This document shows, one piece after another, positions 30,015 through 40,189 of a stretch of 64,000 bases of DNA. Position numbers and translations under genes: made by a program. Source of the stretch: Oceanimonas aquatica (lineage in GTDB: Bacteria > Pseudomonadota > Gammaproteobacteria > Enterobacterales > Aeromonadaceae). The stretch covers positions 124,001-188,000 of the forward strand of contig NZ_JAVBHX010000008.1 in assembly GCF_030732065.1 (NCBI RefSeq), written 5' to 3'. The notes beneath the pieces were generated by a model. It was not told where the DNA came from, searched no databases, and saw only the letters and a list, made by a program, of their open reading frames with translations. Positions within the stretch are counted from its first letter, which is position 1; every line of letters begins with the position of its first letter.

Positions 30015-31355
30015 TTATTGCCCGGCGATCTTCATATTGTCGATCAGTACCGAGCCGGTATGCAGGCTGGAGCGGGTTTCCACATCGGTGCCGATGGCCT
30101 GAATGCCGGCGAACATGGTTTTCAGGTTGCCGGCGATGGTGATCTCCTCCACCGGGTAGGCAATCTCGCCGTTCTCCACCCAGAAGCCGGCGGCGCCGCG
30201 GGAATAGTCGCCGGTGACGATGTTCACGCCCTGCCCCATCATCTCGGTCACCAGCAGGCCGGTGCCCATCTGCTTCAGCAACTGGGCGTGATCCTGACCA
30301 CTGCTGGATACCGTCCAGTTGTGAATGCCGCCGGCGTGGCCGGTGACCGGCAGCCCCAGCTTGCGCGCCGAATAACTGGTCAGCAGGTAGGTCTGCAGTA
30401 CGCCGTTCTCGATGATATTGCGCTCAAGAGTGCGAACGCCTTCGTTGTCAAAGGGCGCGCTGGCCAGCCCCTTGTTGAGGTGGGGTTGCTCGTGAATGGA
30501 GAGCCAGTCGGGAAAGATTTGCTCGCCACAGGCGTCAAGCAGAAAGGACGACTTGCGGTACAGGTTGCCACCGCTGATGCCCATGACCAGGTGACCGAAC
30601 AGGCCCGCCGCCACATCCGGGTGAAACAGCACCGGCGCCTGGGTGGTGCCGATTTTGCGGCCGCCCAGTCGCCCCAGGGTACGGCTGACGGCCTCGTCGG
30701 CCACCCGCTCGGGCGCCCACAGATCGTCATAGCTGCGGGCCGAGGTAAAGCCGTATTCCCGCTGCATGTCGCCGTCCTGCTCGCCGATGAGCACACAGCT
30801 CATGCCGTAACGGGAGCCGGCAAACCCCTTGATAAAACCATGGCTGTTGCCGTAGACCCGAATGCCCACATTGGCAGAGAAGCTGGCCCCGTCCGACTGC
30901 TTGATGCGCTTGTCGCGTCCCAGCGCCGAACGCTCGCAGCGCAGCGCCTGCTCGATAAAGTCGTTCGGCTCCATGGCCCGGGGAAAGCACAGCTCGAGCT
31001 CGGGCGCCTCCCAGGCCAGCTGGTCGGCATCGGCCAGGCCGGCATGAGGATCGGCGGTGGTGTAACGGGAGATGTCCAGCGCCGCCGCCACGGTGCGGGC
31101 AATGGCATCGGGGCGCAAATCCGAGGTGGAGGCCGAACCCTTGCGGCCGTCCCGGTAGACGGCAATGCCCAGAGCGCCATCCTTGTTGAACTCGATGTTT
31201 TCCAGCTCGGCATTACGGGTGTTGACCGACAATCCGGTCTGCTTGCTGATGGACACCTCTGCCGCCTCGGCACCGAGGCGTTTCGCGCTTTCCAGCGCCT
31301 GCTCGACCGCCAGTTCAAGCTGGCGCTGTTCGTTTAGAATCTCTTCGGGAGTCAT
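30015..31355 (-). CDS. pmbA: TldD/TldE metalloprotease subunit PmbA (TldE)
   Basis: Partner of TldD in a heteromeric zinc protease that matures peptide antibiotics and acts on the CcdA antitoxin in E. coli. The 446-residue product (E. coli 450) has the family segments AEVSISKQTGLSVNTRN, GALGIAVYRDGRKGSAS, YRKSSFLLDACGEQI and GMGQGVNIVTGDYSRGAAGF-type. It ends ETRSSLHTGSVLIDNMKIAGQ in the family manner. PmbA lacks the HExxxH found in TldD. The ATG at MTPEEIL fits homolog length but has a weak ribosome site; an in-frame ATG 33 bases upstream is the main alternative. Confidence 0.94.
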   Translation of the reverse strand: MTPEEILNEQRQLELAVEQALESAKRLGAEAAEVSISKQTGLSVNTRNAELENIEFNKDGALGIAVYRDGRKGSASTSDLRPDAIARTVAAALDISRYTTADPHAGLADADQLAWEAPELELCFPRAMEPNDFIEQALRCERSALGRDKRIKQSDGASFSANVGIRVYGNSHGFIKGFAGSRYGMSCVLIGEQDGDMQREYGFTSARSYDDLWAPERVADEAVSRTLGRLGGRKIGTTQAPVLFHPDVAAGLFGHLVMGISGGNLYRKSSFLLDACGEQIFPDWLSIHEQPHLNKGLASAPFDNEGVRTLERNIIENGVLQTYLLTSYSARKLGLPVTGHAGGIHNWTVSSSGQDHAQLLKQMGTGLLVTEMMGQGVNIVTGDYSRGAAGFWVENGEIAYPVEEITIAGNLKTMFAGIQAIGTDVETRSSLHTGSVLIDNMKIAGQ

Positions 31356-31458
31356 AATGAATTCGCTGGTTCCGTTTGCCGTTAGCATAACAGACCCCTG
31401 CGCCCCTTGGGAGAAGCTGGTAATATATTCACCATCACCGATTTGCAAGAGAAATACC

Positions 31459-31980
31459 ATGCGCCATCACGACGATCAGCCCGCCCACGACGACGACATC
31501 GAGTGGGTCAGCAAAAGCGAAATGAAACGGGAAAGCCAGGCCCTGCAACAGCTGGGCATGGATCTGGTCAGGCTCAATCCGAGCGATCTGGCCAAGGTGC
31601 CGCTGGATGATGAGCTGAAAGACGCCATCGCCCTGGCCCACAAGCTGGCCAACAAGCGTGAGGCGCAGCGCCGCCACCTGCAGTTTATCGGCAAGCTGAT
31701 GCGCAGCCGGGATGTGACCGCCATTCGCGAAGCGCTGAATGCCTTTGATCAGAAAAGCGCCGTGGCCAACGCCCATTTTCACAAACTGGAGCAATGGCGG
31801 GATCGCCTGATCAAGGAAGGCGACAAGGCCGTAAACGATCTGGTGGCCCAGCACCGCCAGCTCGACCGCCAGAAGCTGCGCCAGCTGGCCCGCACCGGCC
31901 GCAAGGAGCTGGCCGCCGGCCTGCCTCCCAAGGCCTACCGGGAACTGTTCCAGTACCTCAAGCAAAACCTGGGAGAGTAA
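31459..31980 (+). CDS. darP: Ribosome biogenesis factor DarP (YjgA)
   Basis: Binds late 50S assembly intermediates and helps mature the peptidyl-transferase centre. The 173-residue, highly charged protein has EWVSKSEMKRESQALQQLG at the N-terminus and RKELAAGLPPKAYRELFQYL at the C-terminus, with a largely helical body; both are DUF615 hallmarks. Divergent from pmbA, matching the usual pmbA-yjgA pair. It ends at a strong terminator. Confidence 0.94.
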   Translation: MRHHDDQPAHDDDIEWVSKSEMKRESQALQQLGMDLVRLNPSDLAKVPLDDELKDAIALAHKLANKREAQRRHLQFIGKLMRSRDVTAIREALNAFDQKSAVANAHFHKLEQWRDRLIKEGDKAVNDLVAQHRQLDRQKLRQLARTGRKELAAGLPPKAYRELFQYLKQNLGE

Positions 31981-31993
31981 CCTCTTTCCCCAT

Positions 31994-32024
31994 AAAAAAC
32001 GCCGGCAGCATGCCGGCGTTTTTT
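31994..32024. terminator. Bidirectional terminator between darP and tldD
   Basis: Stem AAAAAACGCCGGCA / TGCCGGCGTTTTTT with a 3-base loop; symmetrical A/T flanks support termination on both strands. Confidence 0.9.
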
Positions 32025-32041
32025 ATTGATAGCCTAACAAC

Positions 32042-33487
32042 TTACTGGGTGCCGCCGACCGTCATGCGGTCCAGCTTGAGGGTGGGCTGGCCCACGCCCA
32101 CCGGCACGCTCTGGCCGTCCTTGCCGCACACACCCACGCCGGCGTCCAGGCTCAGATCATTACCCACCATGGACACCTGGCTCATGGCCTCGGGGCCATT
32201 GCCGATCAGGGTGGCGCCCTTGATCGGGGCGGTCAGCTTGCCGTCCTCGATGAGGTAGGCTTCAGACGCCGAGAACACAAACCGGCCCGAGGTAATGTCT
32301 ACCTGGCCACCGCCGAAGTTGGGGGCGTAAATGCCCTTTTTCACACTGCGAATGATCTCTTCCGGTGGCGTCTGCCCCGGCAGCATGTAGGTGTTGGTCA
32401 TGCGCGGCATGGGCAGGTGGGCGTAAGACTCGCGCCGGCCGTTGCCGGTGGGGGCCATGCCCATCAAGCGAGCATTGAGCTTGTCCTGCATATAGCCCTT
32501 GAGTACGCCGTTTTCGATCAGCACGTTATAGCCACTGGCGGTGCCTTCATCATCCACGGTCAGGGAGCCGCGGCGATCGGCCAGGGTGCCGTCGTCGACG
32601 ATGGTGCACAGCTCGGAAGCCACCTTTTCGCCGATGCGGCCGGCATAGGCGGACGAGCCCTTGCGGTTGAAGTCCCCTTCCAGACCATGGCCCACGGCTT
32701 CGTGCAGCAGCACACCGGGCCAGCCGGCGCCCAGCACCACCGGCATGGTGCCGGCGGGTGCATCCACCGCTTCCAGGTTCACCAGGGCCTGACGCACGGC
32801 TTCTCTGGCATAGCCCATGGCCCTGGGGTGACCGTCCACCTCTTCCAGAAAATAGTCGTAACCGAAGCGACCGCCACCGCCGCTACTGCCGCGCTCGCGC
32901 CGGCCGTTGCGCTCGGCCAGTACCGAGCAGTTGAGCCGCACCAGCGGGCGCAGATCCGTGGCCAGGGTGCCGTCGGTGGCCAGCACCAGTATTTCTTCAT
33001 AGACACCGGAGATGGAGGCAATCACCTGAGTCACGGACGGATCCAGACTGCGAGCAAAGGCGTCCATCTGCTGCAACAGGGCAATTTTTTGCTCCCGAGG
33101 CAGGCTGTCGAGGGGGTTTACGCCCGAGTAGCGGGCGGTCACCGGCTGCTGCCGGCCCACCTTGAAGCGGCCATCGCCACCGTGAGCGGCAATGCCCCGG
33201 GCGGCGCTCACCGCCTGATCCAGCGCAGCGGCGGTGAGTTCATCGGAATAGGCAAAACCGGTCTTCTCACCGCTGACCGCCCGCACCCCCACGCCCTGCT
33301 CGATGTTGTAGCTGCCGTCCTTGACGATGCCGTCTTCCAGCACCCAGGACTCATGCACACTGTTCTGAAAATACAGATCGGCAAAATCGATCTGGTGGCG
33401 GCTGAGCCGCGCCAGCTGGGCGTCGAGCAGGGCCATGTCCAGCTCGTTGGGCACCAGCAGGCTTTGATTGATCTGTTCAATACTCAT
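32042..33487 (-). CDS. tldD: Metalloprotease TldD
   Basis: Catalytic subunit of the TldD-PmbA protease. The 481 residues equal the E. coli length. The zinc-binding [11 protein letters not shown] (HExxxH, near residue 250) and downstream metal-ligand Cys region ([23 protein letters not shown]) are intact. Start at MSIEQINQ; it overlaps the upstream nit gene's stop by 4 bases (ATGA). Last gene of the long mreBCD-maf-rng-yhdP-nit-tldD run. pmbA is 0.7 kb away on the same strand. Confidence 0.97.
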   Translation of the reverse strand: MSIEQINQSLLVPNELDMALLDAQLARLSRHQIDFADLYFQNSVHESWVLEDGIVKDGSYNIEQGVGVRAVSGEKTGFAYSDELTAAALDQAVSAARGIAAHGGDGRFKVGRQQPVTARYSGVNPLDSLPREQKIALLQQMDAFARSLDPSVTQVIASISGVYEEILVLATDGTLATDLRPLVRLNCSVLAERNGRRERGSSGGGGRFGYDYFLEEVDGHPRAMGYAREAVRQALVNLEAVDAPAGTMPVVLGAGWPGVLLHEAVGHGLEGDFNRKGSSAYAGRIGEKVASELCTIVDDGTLADRRGSLTVDDEGTASGYNVLIENGVLKGYMQDKLNARLMGMAPTGNGRRESYAHLPMPRMTNTYMLPGQTPPEEIIRSVKKGIYAPNFGGGQVDITSGRFVFSASEAYLIEDGKLTAPIKGATLIGNGPEAMSQVSMVGNDLSLDAGVGVCGKDGQSVPVGVGQPTLKLDRMTVGGTQ

Positions 33488-34311
33488 TCGTTGTCTCTCC
33501 ACACCGCTCGCAGGCGGGCATGTTGGGCCACTGGCATTTGTCGGCGTACGCTGTCGAGGCGCTGTTGTTCAAAGGGGGCCACAATCAGGCCCTCGCCCTT
33601 GGGCAGGCAGGCGCAAATCTCGCCCCAAGGGTCCAGGATCACCGAGTGTCCCCAGGTCTGTCGCCCGCCGGCATGGTCGCCAAACTGGGCGGCGGCCAGC
33701 ACGTAACACTGGTTTTCAATGGCCCTGGCCTGCAACAGCGGCAGCCAGTGAGCCTGACCGGTCACCCGGGTAAACGCTGCCGGCACCATTAAAATGTCAG
33801 CCCCCCGCTCGCGCAACGCGCGATACAGCTCGGGAAAGCGCAGATCATAACAGATCGACAGGCCCAGGCGACCAAAGGGACTGTCCACTACACACAAGTC
33901 ATTGCCCGGGCTGTAGGTATCCGACTCCCGGTAGCGGCCATGGCCGTCGGCCACGTCCACATCAAACAGGTGCAGCTTGTGGTAGCAAGCCACCCGCTTA
34001 CCCCGATCATCATACACCAGGCAACTGGTGTGCAGTTTGTCACTGCCCTCGATGCGGGTGGGCATGGAGCCCACGACCAGCCAGATACCAAGGCGCCGCG
34101 CCCACTGAGCAAAGCAATCCTGTATGGCGCCTTCGCCCAGTGGTTCCGCCACTCGCTGCACCGCCTCGCGGCTGCCGAACACCACGGCGTTTTCCGGCAA
34201 CTGCACCAGCAGCGGCCGGGTGGCAGGCAGGCGCTCCAGCAGGGCCTCAATGCGCTCGCGGTTGGCCGGCCAGTCGGCGCCGGCATTCAGTTGCAAGGCT
34301 ACCAGTTCCAT
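33484..34311 (-). CDS. Nitrilase-superfamily amidohydrolase (Nit/deaminated-glutathione amidase type)
   Basis: Carbon-nitrogen hydrolase of 275 residues with the Glu-Lys-Cys triad: Glu in VQLPENAV, Lys in [10 protein letters not shown], Cys in [13 protein letters not shown]. The [10 protein letters not shown] and HLFDVD patterns are those of the Nit1/NitFhit branch (deaminated-glutathione amidase), a metabolite-repair function, but substrate cannot be fixed from sequence. It starts 3 bases after yhdP and overlaps tldD by 4 bases, so it is embedded in the operon. Confidence 0.9.
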   Translation of the reverse strand: MELVALQLNAGADWPANRERIEALLERLPATRPLLVQLPENAVVFGSREAVQRVAEPLGEGAIQDCFAQWARRLGIWLVVGSMPTRIEGSDKLHTSCLVYDDRGKRVACYHKLHLFDVDVADGHGRYRESDTYSPGNDLCVVDSPFGRLGLSICYDLRFPELYRALRERGADILMVPAAFTRVTGQAHWLPLLQARAIENQCYVLAAAQFGDHAGGRQTWGHSVILDPWGEICACLPKGEGLIVAPFEQQRLDSVRRQMPVAQHARLRAVWRDNE

Positions 34312-34314
34312 GTA

Positions 34315-37300
34315 TTACTCCTTGTCGGTTTGCGGCAGACGTATTCGGTTTCGCTCCCGGCCCAGCTCGCTGACTTTCGGGTTGGCAAGCGGGCCGCTCA
34401 CGCCATAGCGAATGCGCGTAAAGACATCGACCACGGGGCCCAGCACCTTGGACAGGGCCAGCACATAAAGGCCGGTGACCGGGGTCACCGCAAAGGCCGC
34501 CAGCACCGGCAGGTTGCCGGTGAGGTTGGGGGTGAAATCAAAGCGGTAGTCCAGTCGCTCCGCCGCCAGATCCACCCGCCCGCGCCCGGCCAGATCCCCC
34601 GCGGCCCCTTTCAGCAAAAAATCATCGTTGTGCAGCACGCCGTGACGAAACTCGCCGGTGGCGGTAATGCTGTCAAAGTAAAAGCCGCCCTCAAACACAT
34701 CGCGAAAGTCCAGCCTGAGCCGGCGCAGCACCGACTCCATGCTCAGCACCGACAGCAGGCCCGCGCCCTTGTCGCTGACCCCGGTGAGTACCCCGGCACC
34801 GGTTTCCACACTCACGGTGCCGTTCAGGGAGCCCGGCTTTGGTTGCCAGGGCAGCCCGGGCCAGTTCAGCTCGCCTTCCAGCAGCGCCTGAGTGTCACGG
34901 AACGGCGAAGGCTGGCCAAGCGCTCGCCACAGCGCCTGCAGGGATTGGGCGCCGCCCTGCCACTGCAACCGGCTGATGTCGCCGCCCCCATGCTGCAGCC
35001 AGCGTCCCTGGGCCCGGCCCTGCAACTGGGGTCCGTCGAGCCAGAGGTCATCGAGCTGCACGCCGTTCTCCGCCGTGAGCGGGGTCAGCTGAAAGCCGGC
35101 CTTGCCCAGCGCCAGGTCGCGCCAGCGGCAGTCGTCGCAACGGAACACCAGCGCCGGTATTTGTGCCGGCGCCAGCCGGCCCACTGCAGGTCCGCTCTCA
35201 CCAAGCTCGGGATTCAGCCACAGCCGCTCAAAACGGGCGGTCACCGGCTCATGGTTGCCCCAGGCCACTTCCCCTTTGGCCTGCTGGGCGTTCACCGCCA
35301 GCCGCTGGCGCCCCGCTTCGCCGGGACTCAGGGTCAGGCGCAGATCGCTGAGGGGCTGGCGCCACAGCTCACCACGGTCGGCCCGCACCACGGCCCGGTA
35401 ACGTTCGGGCCAGTGCAACGACAGCCCGGCGGTCTGCTTGCCATTCTCGCCACCGGCCAGGGCCAGCCAGTCGTCCAGAGTCAGCTCTGCCAGGTGCGCC
35501 GACACATCCAGCGGCGCCCGGGGTGGTGTGGCCACGGCGCCGCCGGCGTTCAGCCACAGCCGCTTGACATGAGCCCCGTCGGCGGCAAAGGCCAGCCGGA
35601 CGTCGGCATCGAGATCCGGTGCCATATTCACACTCGCCTGAGCCTGGGTGGCGTCTCCGGACAGGCTCAAGCGAAGAGGTCGCTCAAGTGGTGCATCCTT
35701 GCCCAGAGGTGTGGGCAGCCGGCTGCCCAGCCCGGCCAGATTGGAGCCCAGTTCGGCCTCGTACTCTACCCTGCCCTGCTCCAGCCGCAGTTGTACCTCC
35801 CCCTGCCAGCCGGTCTCGCCACTCAGGCCGGCGAGCCCGGGCTGCACCCGGTTCAATGCCGCCGCCTGCAGCCGGCCGTCCAGGCCGATATCGGCCCGGT
35901 AGCCGGCATCGGTCACGCTGCCCGAGTAATCCACCGTCAGTGGCTGGCCCAGCCAGCGGGCCTGAAGCTGCGTCAGGCTCGTGTGCTGTGCATCAAAGTG
36001 AAGGGTGCCGGTCACCCCGCTCAGGGGCATGGCCAGGGGCGCCACCCGCACCTCGTTACCGGCGAAGTTCACTTCGCCGTCCACACCCACGGGGCCGCCG
36101 GTGAGGGGAATGTCCAGGGCCAGCCTGCCGGTCAGCGGGCCGGACACTTGCAACTGTTCAAGAGTAGTGCCCACCGAGCCCGCCAGCGGCGAGGCCTGCA
36201 GATAGCCGGTGACCGCCTCGCCTTCTCCGCGAACGCCGGCCTCAAGCGTCAGCCGGGCGCTGCGGTTAAGGGGCACAATGCGGGCGTCGAGATTTTCCGC
36301 CCGCGCCTGGCCCAGACGCCCGCGAGGCCCCGTCATGTACAGGCCGTCGTTTTCAAACAACAGATCCAGGTCGAGGGCGGTGAGCGCCTGCCAGTGGGGA
36401 TCAAAGCGAAACTCGGCATCGCGCAGGGGCACGCGAGCTCGAAAAATACCCGAGCCGTCATGGTAGGGAAACTGATTGAGCCGGCCATACCAGAGCACCT
36501 CGGCATGCTCGGCCTGGCCATCGCGAATGGCCCCCTGCAGGTAATCCACCAGCCTTGAGCCCATCACCGGCTCGGGCAGGTAATTACCCGCGCTGCCGGC
36601 CCGGTGCAGATCCACCCGGGCCGACGCGCTGAGCAGGGGCGACTCTCCGGCAGGCAGTTGCAGGCTGAACCAGGCGTTCAGATCGAGATCATCCCCGTCC
36701 ACTGCCAGCCGGTCGCTCCACAGCCTCCAGCCATCGGCACGTTTTTGCCACTGCAGCCCGGCGCTCAGTGCCTTGATGGGCCAGGTGCCGCGAAAGGCCT
36801 TGTCCCATTGCCAGTCGGCCGGTGCCGCCTGCTGCAGGGTCAGCCGGCCATGATCGGCGGCCAGCACAAAGCGGCCGTTAATGCCCTGAGTTTGTGGCGC
36901 CCAGCCAAACGCCCGAGTGCCGACGTCATGGAGTTCGCCCTCCAGACGCCAGTCGCTGCCGTCGGCATTAGCGTCAAAGCGCAGTCCCGCCAGTTGCCCC
37001 TCGGGCGCGATACCAGTCAGCTGACGGGCCGCCGCGGGCCAGTAATGCTCACCCCACTGGGCCAGCAACGCCAGATCGGTAAAGCTGAGCCGGTCCAGAT
37101 AGCCGCCGAGGCGATCATTCTGGCGATCGAGCTGTACCCGCCAGCTGGGCCAGGCCTCGCCGTCGACGCTGATGTCGATATCGCTGCTGGCCAGCTGCCA
37201 GCCGCCGGCGGTGGGCTGCCACTGAATGCGGCCGCCATTCACCGCCACGGTATGCTGTTCCCCCCAGCCGGCGCGGTTGCGCCCCAGGGTGAGCAGGGCC

Positions 37301-38064
37301 GCCTGCAGCTCGCCCTGCTGCCATTCCAGCCAGGCGTCGAAAGACACCTCGGCCGAGACCCGGTCATCGTCGGGCCGCCCCCGGGCCAGCAGCGGGCTGG
37401 CATCGACGCCGTCGGCCTGCAGGAAAATGCCGCCAGTCAGGTGATCGAGCTCGCCTTCCAGCCGGCCTTTAAACTGAAATTGCTGGCCGGCACCGGTGCC
37501 AAAGCCAAGGCGGCCTTCGCCCTGATGCAGCCCGGGCTGGTTGCGCCAGCTCAGGGAAGGAATGAGCAACGCCAGCAGCGGCTGGCCGGGGCTGGCCAGC
37601 TCCAGCTGTGCATCCACCAGGGTGAACCGGCCCACCCCCTGCAGCGCCAGGGTGCGCAGGGCGTGAAGATCGGTTCCGCCGCTCCCGGAATCTTGCGACG
37701 GCGCCAGCGCCAGCGGCAGGCGCAGGCCGTCGAGGGTGACTTCGTTGAGTACCGGCCGCCACTGGCGCAGGCTTTGCCACAGCTGCACATCGATCAGCGC
37801 CCGGCGCAGGGTCAGATCCGGCTGGGCCGGGCGCTGCAGGCGTACGTTTTCCAGCACCAGCACCGGGCCGTAGTCCTGCCAGTCCAGCCCCAGACCGCCG
37901 ATATTCAGGGTCAGGCTGTGCTCGCTCAGCAGCCGGTCGAGCCACTGTTGTTGCAGGGTGGCCAGCCAGGGCGGGCCGAAGCGCAGCAGGGTGACCAGCA
38001 GGGCCAGCACCACTGCGCCTGCGGCCAGGCCGAACCAGGCCCAGCTCAGGCTGCGTCTCAACAC
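34315..38064 (-). CDS. yhdP: AsmA-like intermembrane lipid transport protein YhdP
   Basis: Giant envelope protein that spans the periplasm and carries phospholipid to the outer membrane, working with other AsmA-like proteins. The 1249-residue product (E. coli about 1266) has an N-terminal membrane anchor (about 10-30, GLAAGAVVLALLVTLLRFG), a long beta-rich groove and the conserved C-terminal DUF3971/AsmA-like region (ALLEGELNWPGLPW, FDFTPNLTGNLP, VTGLYVLALSKVLGPV). It uses a GTG start that overlaps the rng stop in TAGTG. Confidence 0.94.
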   Translation of the reverse strand: MLRRSLSWAWFGLAAGAVVLALLVTLLRFGPPWLATLQQQWLDRLLSEHSLTLNIGGLGLDWQDYGPVLVLENVRLQRPAQPDLTLRRALIDVQLWQSLRQWRPVLNEVTLDGLRLPLALAPSQDSGSGGTDLHALRTLALQGVGRFTLVDAQLELASPGQPLLALLIPSLSWRNQPGLHQGEGRLGFGTGAGQQFQFKGRLEGELDHLTGGIFLQADGVDASPLLARGRPDDDRVSAEVSFDAWLEWQQGELQAALLTLGRNRAGWGEQHTVAVNGGRIQWQPTAGGWQLASSDIDISVDGEAWPSWRVQLDRQNDRLGGYLDRLSFTDLALLAQWGEHYWPAAARQLTGIAPEGQLAGLRFDANADGSDWRLEGELHDVGTRAFGWAPQTQGINGRFVLAADHGRLTLQQAAPADWQWDKAFRGTWPIKALSAGLQWQKRADGWRLWSDRLAVDGDDLDLNAWFSLQLPAGESPLLSASARVDLHRAGSAGNYLPEPVMGSRLVDYLQGAIRDGQAEHAEVLWYGRLNQFPYHDGSGIFRARVPLRDAEFRFDPHWQALTALDLDLLFENDGLYMTGPRGRLGQARAENLDARIVPLNRSARLTLEAGVRGEGEAVTGYLQASPLAGSVGTTLEQLQVSGPLTGRLALDIPLTGGPVGVDGEVNFAGNEVRVAPLAMPLSGVTGTLHFDAQHTSLTQLQARWLGQPLTVDYSGSVTDAGYRADIGLDGRLQAAALNRVQPGLAGLSGETGWQGEVQLRLEQGRVEYEAELGSNLAGLGSRLPTPLGKDAPLERPLRLSLSGDATQAQASVNMAPDLDADVRLAFAADGAHVKRLWLNAGGAVATPPRAPLDVSAHLAELTLDDWLALAGGENGKQTAGLSLHWPERYRAVVRADRGELWRQPLSDLRLTLSPGEAGRQRLAVNAQQAKGEVAWGNHEPVTARFERLWLNPELGESGPAVGRLAPAQIPALVFRCDDCRWRDLALGKAGFQLTPLTAENGVQLDDLWLDGPQLQGRAQGRWLQHGGGDISRLQWQGGAQSLQALWRALGQPSPFRDTQALLEGELNWPGLPWQPKPGSLNGTVSVETGAGVLTGVSDKGAGLLSVLSMESVLRRLRLDFRDVFEGGFYFDSITATGEFRHGVLHNDDFLLKGAAGDLAGRGRVDLAAERLDYRFDFTPNLTGNLPVLAAFAVTPVTGLYVLALSKVLGPVVDVFTRIRYGVSGPLANPKVSELGRERNRIRLPQTDKE

Positions 38065-39533
38065 TACATCATTACCACGTCAAACTGCTCCTGGTTGTAC
38101 AGGGGCTCATTGTTGACCTTGACCTGCTTGCCGATAAAGACCTCCAGCTCGGCCAGCATATGGGTTTCGTCTTCCTGCAGGGCATCGGCCACGGCGGTGG
38201 AGGCATAGACCACGAACTTGTCGGCATCGTAGGCCTTGTTGACCCTCAGTATCTCCCGCAGAATTTCGTAGCTGACGGTTTCCACGGTTTTCACCCGGGC
38301 TCGGCCGTTGCATTCGGGACAGGCGTCGCAGAGCACGTGCTCCAGGCTTTCCCGCGTACGCTTGCGGGTCATTTCCACCAGTCCCAGCTGGGAAAAGCCG
38401 TTGACGTTGGTCTTGGCCCTGTCTCTGGACAGAGCCAGCTCCAGGCTGTGCAGCACCCGGCGCTTGTGATCGTCATCGTACATGTCGATAAAGTCGATGA
38501 TGATGATCCCCCCCAGGTTGCGCAGGCGCAGCTGACGGGCAATGGCCTGGGTGGCCTCGATATTAGTGTTGAAGATGGTTTCTTCGAGGTTGCGATGACC
38601 CACAAAGGCGCCGGTGTTGATGTCGATGGTGGTCATGGCCTCGGTCTGATCGATGATCAGATAACCGCCGGACTTGAGCTCGACCTTGCGATCCAGAGCG
38701 CGCTGAATTTCATTTTCCACATCATAGAGATCAAAGATGGGGGCATTGCCCTGGTAGTACTCAATGCGCCCGGAGAGCTCGGGCACGAACTCGTCCACAA
38801 AGGTGCGCAGGCTGTCGCAGGTTTCCCGGGAGTCGACCCGAATACGATCCAGCTCGGTGCCGACGAAGTCGCGCACAATGCGAAACGCCAGCCGCAGGTC
38901 TTCATACAGCATGGAGCAGGACGGGTACTTGCCCCGGCGCTCCTGAATTTTGCGCCACAGCCGCTTGAGAAAGGCCGCATCCTGGGCCAGCTCCTGCTCG
39001 CCGATGCCCTCGGCGGCGGTGCGAATGATAAAGCCGCCCTGCTCGTCCACATGCTCGGCGGCCAGGGCCTTGAGCCGCTCCCGCTCCTGCTCGGAGTCGA
39101 TGCGCTGGGACACGCCCACGTAGGCGCTGCCGGGCATGAATACCAGGTAGCGGGACGGCAGCGTGATGTCGGTGGTGAGGCGGGCGCCCTTGGTGCCGAG
39201 CGGATCCTTGACCACCTGCACCATGATGTCCTGGCCCTGACGTACCAGCTCGGCGATATTGCCGGCCTGAAAATGGGCCTGCTCGCGGGTGTCCACGCAC
39301 TCGGTATGGGGCACGATATCGGAGGCATGAAGAAAGGCGGCCCGTTCACCGCCGATGTCCACAAAGGCGGCCTGCATGCCGGGCAGCACCCGGCTGACCT
39401 TGCCCTTGTAGATATTACCGACAATGCCGCGCCGGGCCTGGCGCTCGATGTGCACTTCCTGCAGGATACCGTTTTCCACCAGGGCGACCCGGGTCTCCGC
39501 CGGGGTCATATTGATAATCAGCTCTGCAGACAT
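38064..39533 (-). CDS. rng: Ribonuclease G
   Basis: Endoribonuclease that matures the 16S rRNA 5' end and degrades some mRNAs. The 489-residue product equals E. coli in length: S1 domain (about 35-125), catalytic Asp in TTIDINTGAFVG and IIIDFIDMYD (Mg2+ site), and the Zn-link CDACPECNGR. Upstream maf is 71 bases away. It overlaps yhdP by one base in the stop-start. Confidence 0.97.
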   Translation of the reverse strand: MSAELIINMTPAETRVALVENGILQEVHIERQARRGIVGNIYKGKVSRVLPGMQAAFVDIGGERAAFLHASDIVPHTECVDTREQAHFQAGNIAELVRQGQDIMVQVVKDPLGTKGARLTTDITLPSRYLVFMPGSAYVGVSQRIDSEQERERLKALAAEHVDEQGGFIIRTAAEGIGEQELAQDAAFLKRLWRKIQERRGKYPSCSMLYEDLRLAFRIVRDFVGTELDRIRVDSRETCDSLRTFVDEFVPELSGRIEYYQGNAPIFDLYDVENEIQRALDRKVELKSGGYLIIDQTEAMTTIDINTGAFVGHRNLEETIFNTNIEATQAIARQLRLRNLGGIIIIDFIDMYDDDHKRRVLHSLELALSRDRAKTNVNGFSQLGLVEMTRKRTRESLEHVLCDACPECNGRARVKTVETVSYEILREILRVNKAYDADKFVVYASTAVADALQEDETHMLAELEVFIGKQVKVNNEPLYNQEQFDVVMM

Positions 39534-39604
39534 GATGGCTCCGCCAGTGAGAAAGTAGGTAAAGCCCTAAGCTAACACAGAATGGAGGCTTTCCGGTGCC
39601 GGAA

Positions 39605-40180
39605 TCAGGCGGTGACCACGCCACCGCGCTGCAGCAGGGCCTCGGTTTCCACCAGCGGCAGGCCGACCACGGCGCTGTAGCTGCCGTGAATGCATGACAC
39701 AAAGCGTCCGCCCAGGCCCTGAATACCGTAGCCGCCGGCCTTGTCGGCGGGCTCGCCAGTTTGCCAGTAACGCTCGATATCGGCGTCGCTCAAGGCCCGA
39801 AAGGTCACTTCCGTGGTCACCAGTACCGCCTCACAGCCGCTGCCGGTGGCCAGCGCCATGGCGGTCATCACCTCATGGGTGCGTCCCGACAGCCGGCGCA
39901 GCATGGCCTTGCCGTGAGCTTCGTCGCGAGGCTTTTCCAGTACCTCGCCGTCCACCACCACTATGGTGTCGCCGCCCAGCACCGGCAGCGGTTGCGGCGC
40001 CAGTGCCGCCCCGGCCAGCGCCTTGTCTTGAGCCAGCCGCTTTACGTAGTCGGCGGCGGCTTCATTCGGCTGTTGCCGTTCCTCCACCTCCGGGCGCACC
40101 AGTTCAAAGCTCACCCCCAGCTGGGCCAGCAGTTCACGGCGGCGGGGCGAGGCGGAAGCGAGATAGAGGGAAACGGCCAT
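39605..40180 (-). CDS. maf: Maf/YhdE-type nucleotide pyrophosphatase (dTTP/UTP)
   Basis: House-cleaning pyrophosphatase that hydrolyses dTTP, UTP and modified pyrimidine nucleotides. The 191-residue protein has [31 protein letters not shown] and [10 protein letters not shown], the YhdE-subfamily pattern. It lies between mreD and rng, the conserved location for this member. The start is placed at MAVSLYLAS with AGGACAC upstream. Confidence 0.95.
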   Translation of the reverse strand: MAVSLYLASASPRRRELLAQLGVSFELVRPEVEERQQPNEAAADYVKRLAQDKALAGAALAPQPLPVLGGDTIVVVDGEVLEKPRDEAHGKAMLRRLSGRTHEVMTAMALATGSGCEAVLVTTEVTFRALSDADIERYWQTGEPADKAGGYGIQGLGGRFVSCIHGSYSAVVGLPLVETEALLQRGGVVTA

Positions 40181-40189
40181 GGTGTGTCC

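Noticed and set aside
33940-36558. 872-codon open frame on the plus strand opposite yhdP and nit
   Set aside because: It is antisense to well-recognised genes, has no family resemblance, and its composition (rich in Gln, Arg, His, Pro) is what a GC-rich antisense frame yields.
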